A DNA stretch of 23,187 bases from an uncultured Lachnospiraceae bacterium (lineage in GTDB: Bacteria; Bacillota; Clostridia; Lachnospirales; Lachnospiraceae), in NCBI GenBank assembly GCA_910578555.1, contig CAJTPS010000035.1:1-23187 (forward strand), in the 5' to 3' direction. This document shows, in pieces, positions 22,097 to 23,187 of the stretch (its first letter is position 1; every line of letters starts with the position of its first letter). Both the position numbers and the translations under genes were made by a program. The notes beneath the pieces are model-generated. The model searched no databases and was not told the origin of the DNA. It was given only the letters and a program-made list of their open reading frames with translations.

Positions 22097-23170
22097 ATGG
22101 AAGAAGATATTAGAATGAATGGGGACTGGTATATACCGGAGACTGATGAGACAATAGCGGGAACATTGTATATTAATAAAGTTCAAAAGAAAATTCTGTT
22201 GCAGTTAACTAAGGTGGCAACTGAAGATGATTTTATTGGGAAGATTAAGGTACATGGGAGAACAGATATTATAAAGGGAAGTATTGATACAGGAGGAACA
22301 ATATTACTGTATGACTGTTTAATTGGGGGACAAAATAATTGTCTGGGACAGCGGACTACAGTTTCTGTATCTGTAAAAGCAGCTTTTTGGAATCTTGATA
22401 TAGAAAGTAAAGAAGAACTAATATTTCCCAAGGTAATTATAGATTTTGGAGAGATTCTCGACTGGACGGAACTCTGCAGTTTTAATTGGGAAGTAAAAGA
22501 TGATTATAGAGATGAGAAACTGGCGTGGAATTATAATTCTGACATAGAATTTGAAATTAATAGTAATACCACATTACGTATAGTTCCGCATCTTGGTTCA
22601 AAAAGTATGGGAAATATAACGACTAAAAAAGTGACTATTGAGCAGGCGGTATATATGCAGTTGGAATATCAGAAAGCTGTTTGTTGGGATGATGTAATAA
22701 AGGATATACAGATAGTAAGCCAGTTACTGACTCTTGGCATAAACAAAGCCATTTATATTGAAGAAATATGGTATCTACATCAATCAAATAAAGATGAAAG
22801 AGGATTCATTAGTAAAAGAGATGCTTTTCTTGGAGATGTTAAAGCAGGAAAGCATCAGGCGGGGGGATGGATGTATTATCTTTTTACATTATCTGATTTA
22901 ACGGGAAATGCTTATCATTGTTTGAAAAACTGGTATTCCAAATATGATTTATTAGGATCTATTGTTGAACTATATGAAACAGCGTATAATTATCCAGGTA
23001 TATCGAGTGAGATGCTATTTTTAAATCTGACCCAGGCATTGGAAACATATCATGCCAGATTTGTTAGTAATGATTTAAAAAAGTATATTAAATTAGTAGA
23101 TGTTTTTTTGAGAGAAATTTATAAATTAACAGCTCAAACTTCGCACATAGATTTTAGCTATGCACCTTGA
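22097..23170 (+). CDS. apeA: ApeA-like anti-phage protein, N-terminal domains; C-terminal HEPN part apparently missing
   Basis: 357 residues from the ATG at 22097 (AAGGAG at 22085-22090, 6 nt spacing; ATG 22082 overlaps that site). The opening NGDWYIPETDETIAGTLYIN fits the 'G.w.lP......G.l' start of the ApeA N-terminal domain, and later segments (LDWTELCSFNW; MLFLNLTQALETYHARF) match the middle region of ApeA-type HEPN proteins. ApeA relatives stop phage growth through a C-terminal HEPN ribonuclease with an R-x4-6-H motif. No such motif is visible here: the protein ends in VDVFLREIYKLTAQTSHIDF and a few more residues, 17 bp before the window edge. It is therefore probably truncated (frameshift near the T-run at 23104-23110, or deletion), though a short natural variant cannot be excluded. 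Confidence 0.65.
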   Translation: MEEDIRMNGDWYIPETDETIAGTLYINKVQKKILLQLTKVATEDDFIGKIKVHGRTDIIKGSIDTGGTILLYDCLIGGQNNCLGQRTTVSVSVKAAFWNLDIESKEELIFPKVIIDFGEILDWTELCSFNWEVKDDYRDEKLAWNYNSDIEFEINSNTTLRIVPHLGSKSMGNITTKKVTIEQAVYMQLEYQKAVCWDDVIKDIQIVSQLLTLGINKAIYIEEIWYLHQSNKDERGFISKRDAFLGDVKAGKHQAGGWMYYLFTLSDLTGNAYHCLKNWYSKYDLLGSIVELYETAYNYPGISSEMLFLNLTQALETYHARFVSNDLKKYIKLVDVFLREIYKLTAQTSHIDFSYAP

Positions 23171-23187
23171 AAATTCAATATCTGGCA

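Overview
The window looks like chromosome of a Gram-positive anaerobe of the class Clostridia, most likely a Lachnospiraceae-type gut bacterium. This is inferred from strong AGGAGG-type ribosome binding sites, occasional TTG starts, an ECF sigma factor paired with a DUF4179 protein, an endonuclease III with the clostridial-style VRLAAQCTDARVN block, and a leaderless Csp-like S8 protease. No rRNA, tRNA, CRISPR array or intact transposase was seen.

Left flank (1-4420): the end of a type I restriction-modification locus, with the 3' end of hsdS, a class III Fic AMP-transferase gene and a complete hsdR. The methylase gene hsdM is presumably further upstream, outside the window.

Central block (4737-18053), more GC-rich and compact, apparently chromosomal backbone. 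It holds an ECF sigma factor with a membrane-anchored DUF4179 protein; an ABC ATPase and an 850-residue FtsX-type permease followed by a response regulator and a histidine kinase with a very short extracellular loop (an envelope-stress or peptide-sensing/export module); a PAS-GAF-GGDEF diguanylate cyclase; two base-excision repair genes (tag, nth); a convergent AraC-type regulator; and a large S8 protease divergent from it. Several intercistronic spaces fold into strong hairpins. An 11-bp-phased TTGTAA repeat precedes the ABC genes and looks like a response-regulator operator.

Right flank (about 18120-23187), visibly AT-rich and accessory: a DUF2971-like protein, a HipA/CtkA-like kinase with a small acidic downstream partner (candidate toxin-antitoxin pair), an IS-like end without a transposase, a 'ghost' of a second S8 protease gene (last 14 codons plus stop and 3' UTR hairpin), an Rpn/PDDEXK gene interrupted by one in-frame TAG, and an ApeA-like anti-phage protein that appears to lack its C-terminal HEPN active site.

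The overall picture is a conserved backbone segment between two defence-rich patches. The most interesting items are the duplicated S8 tail plus 3' UTR hairpin bracketing the AT-rich insert, the kinase plus small-partner module, the structured RNA between the response regulator and kinase genes, and the hairpin that can mask the diguanylate cyclase ribosome binding site.
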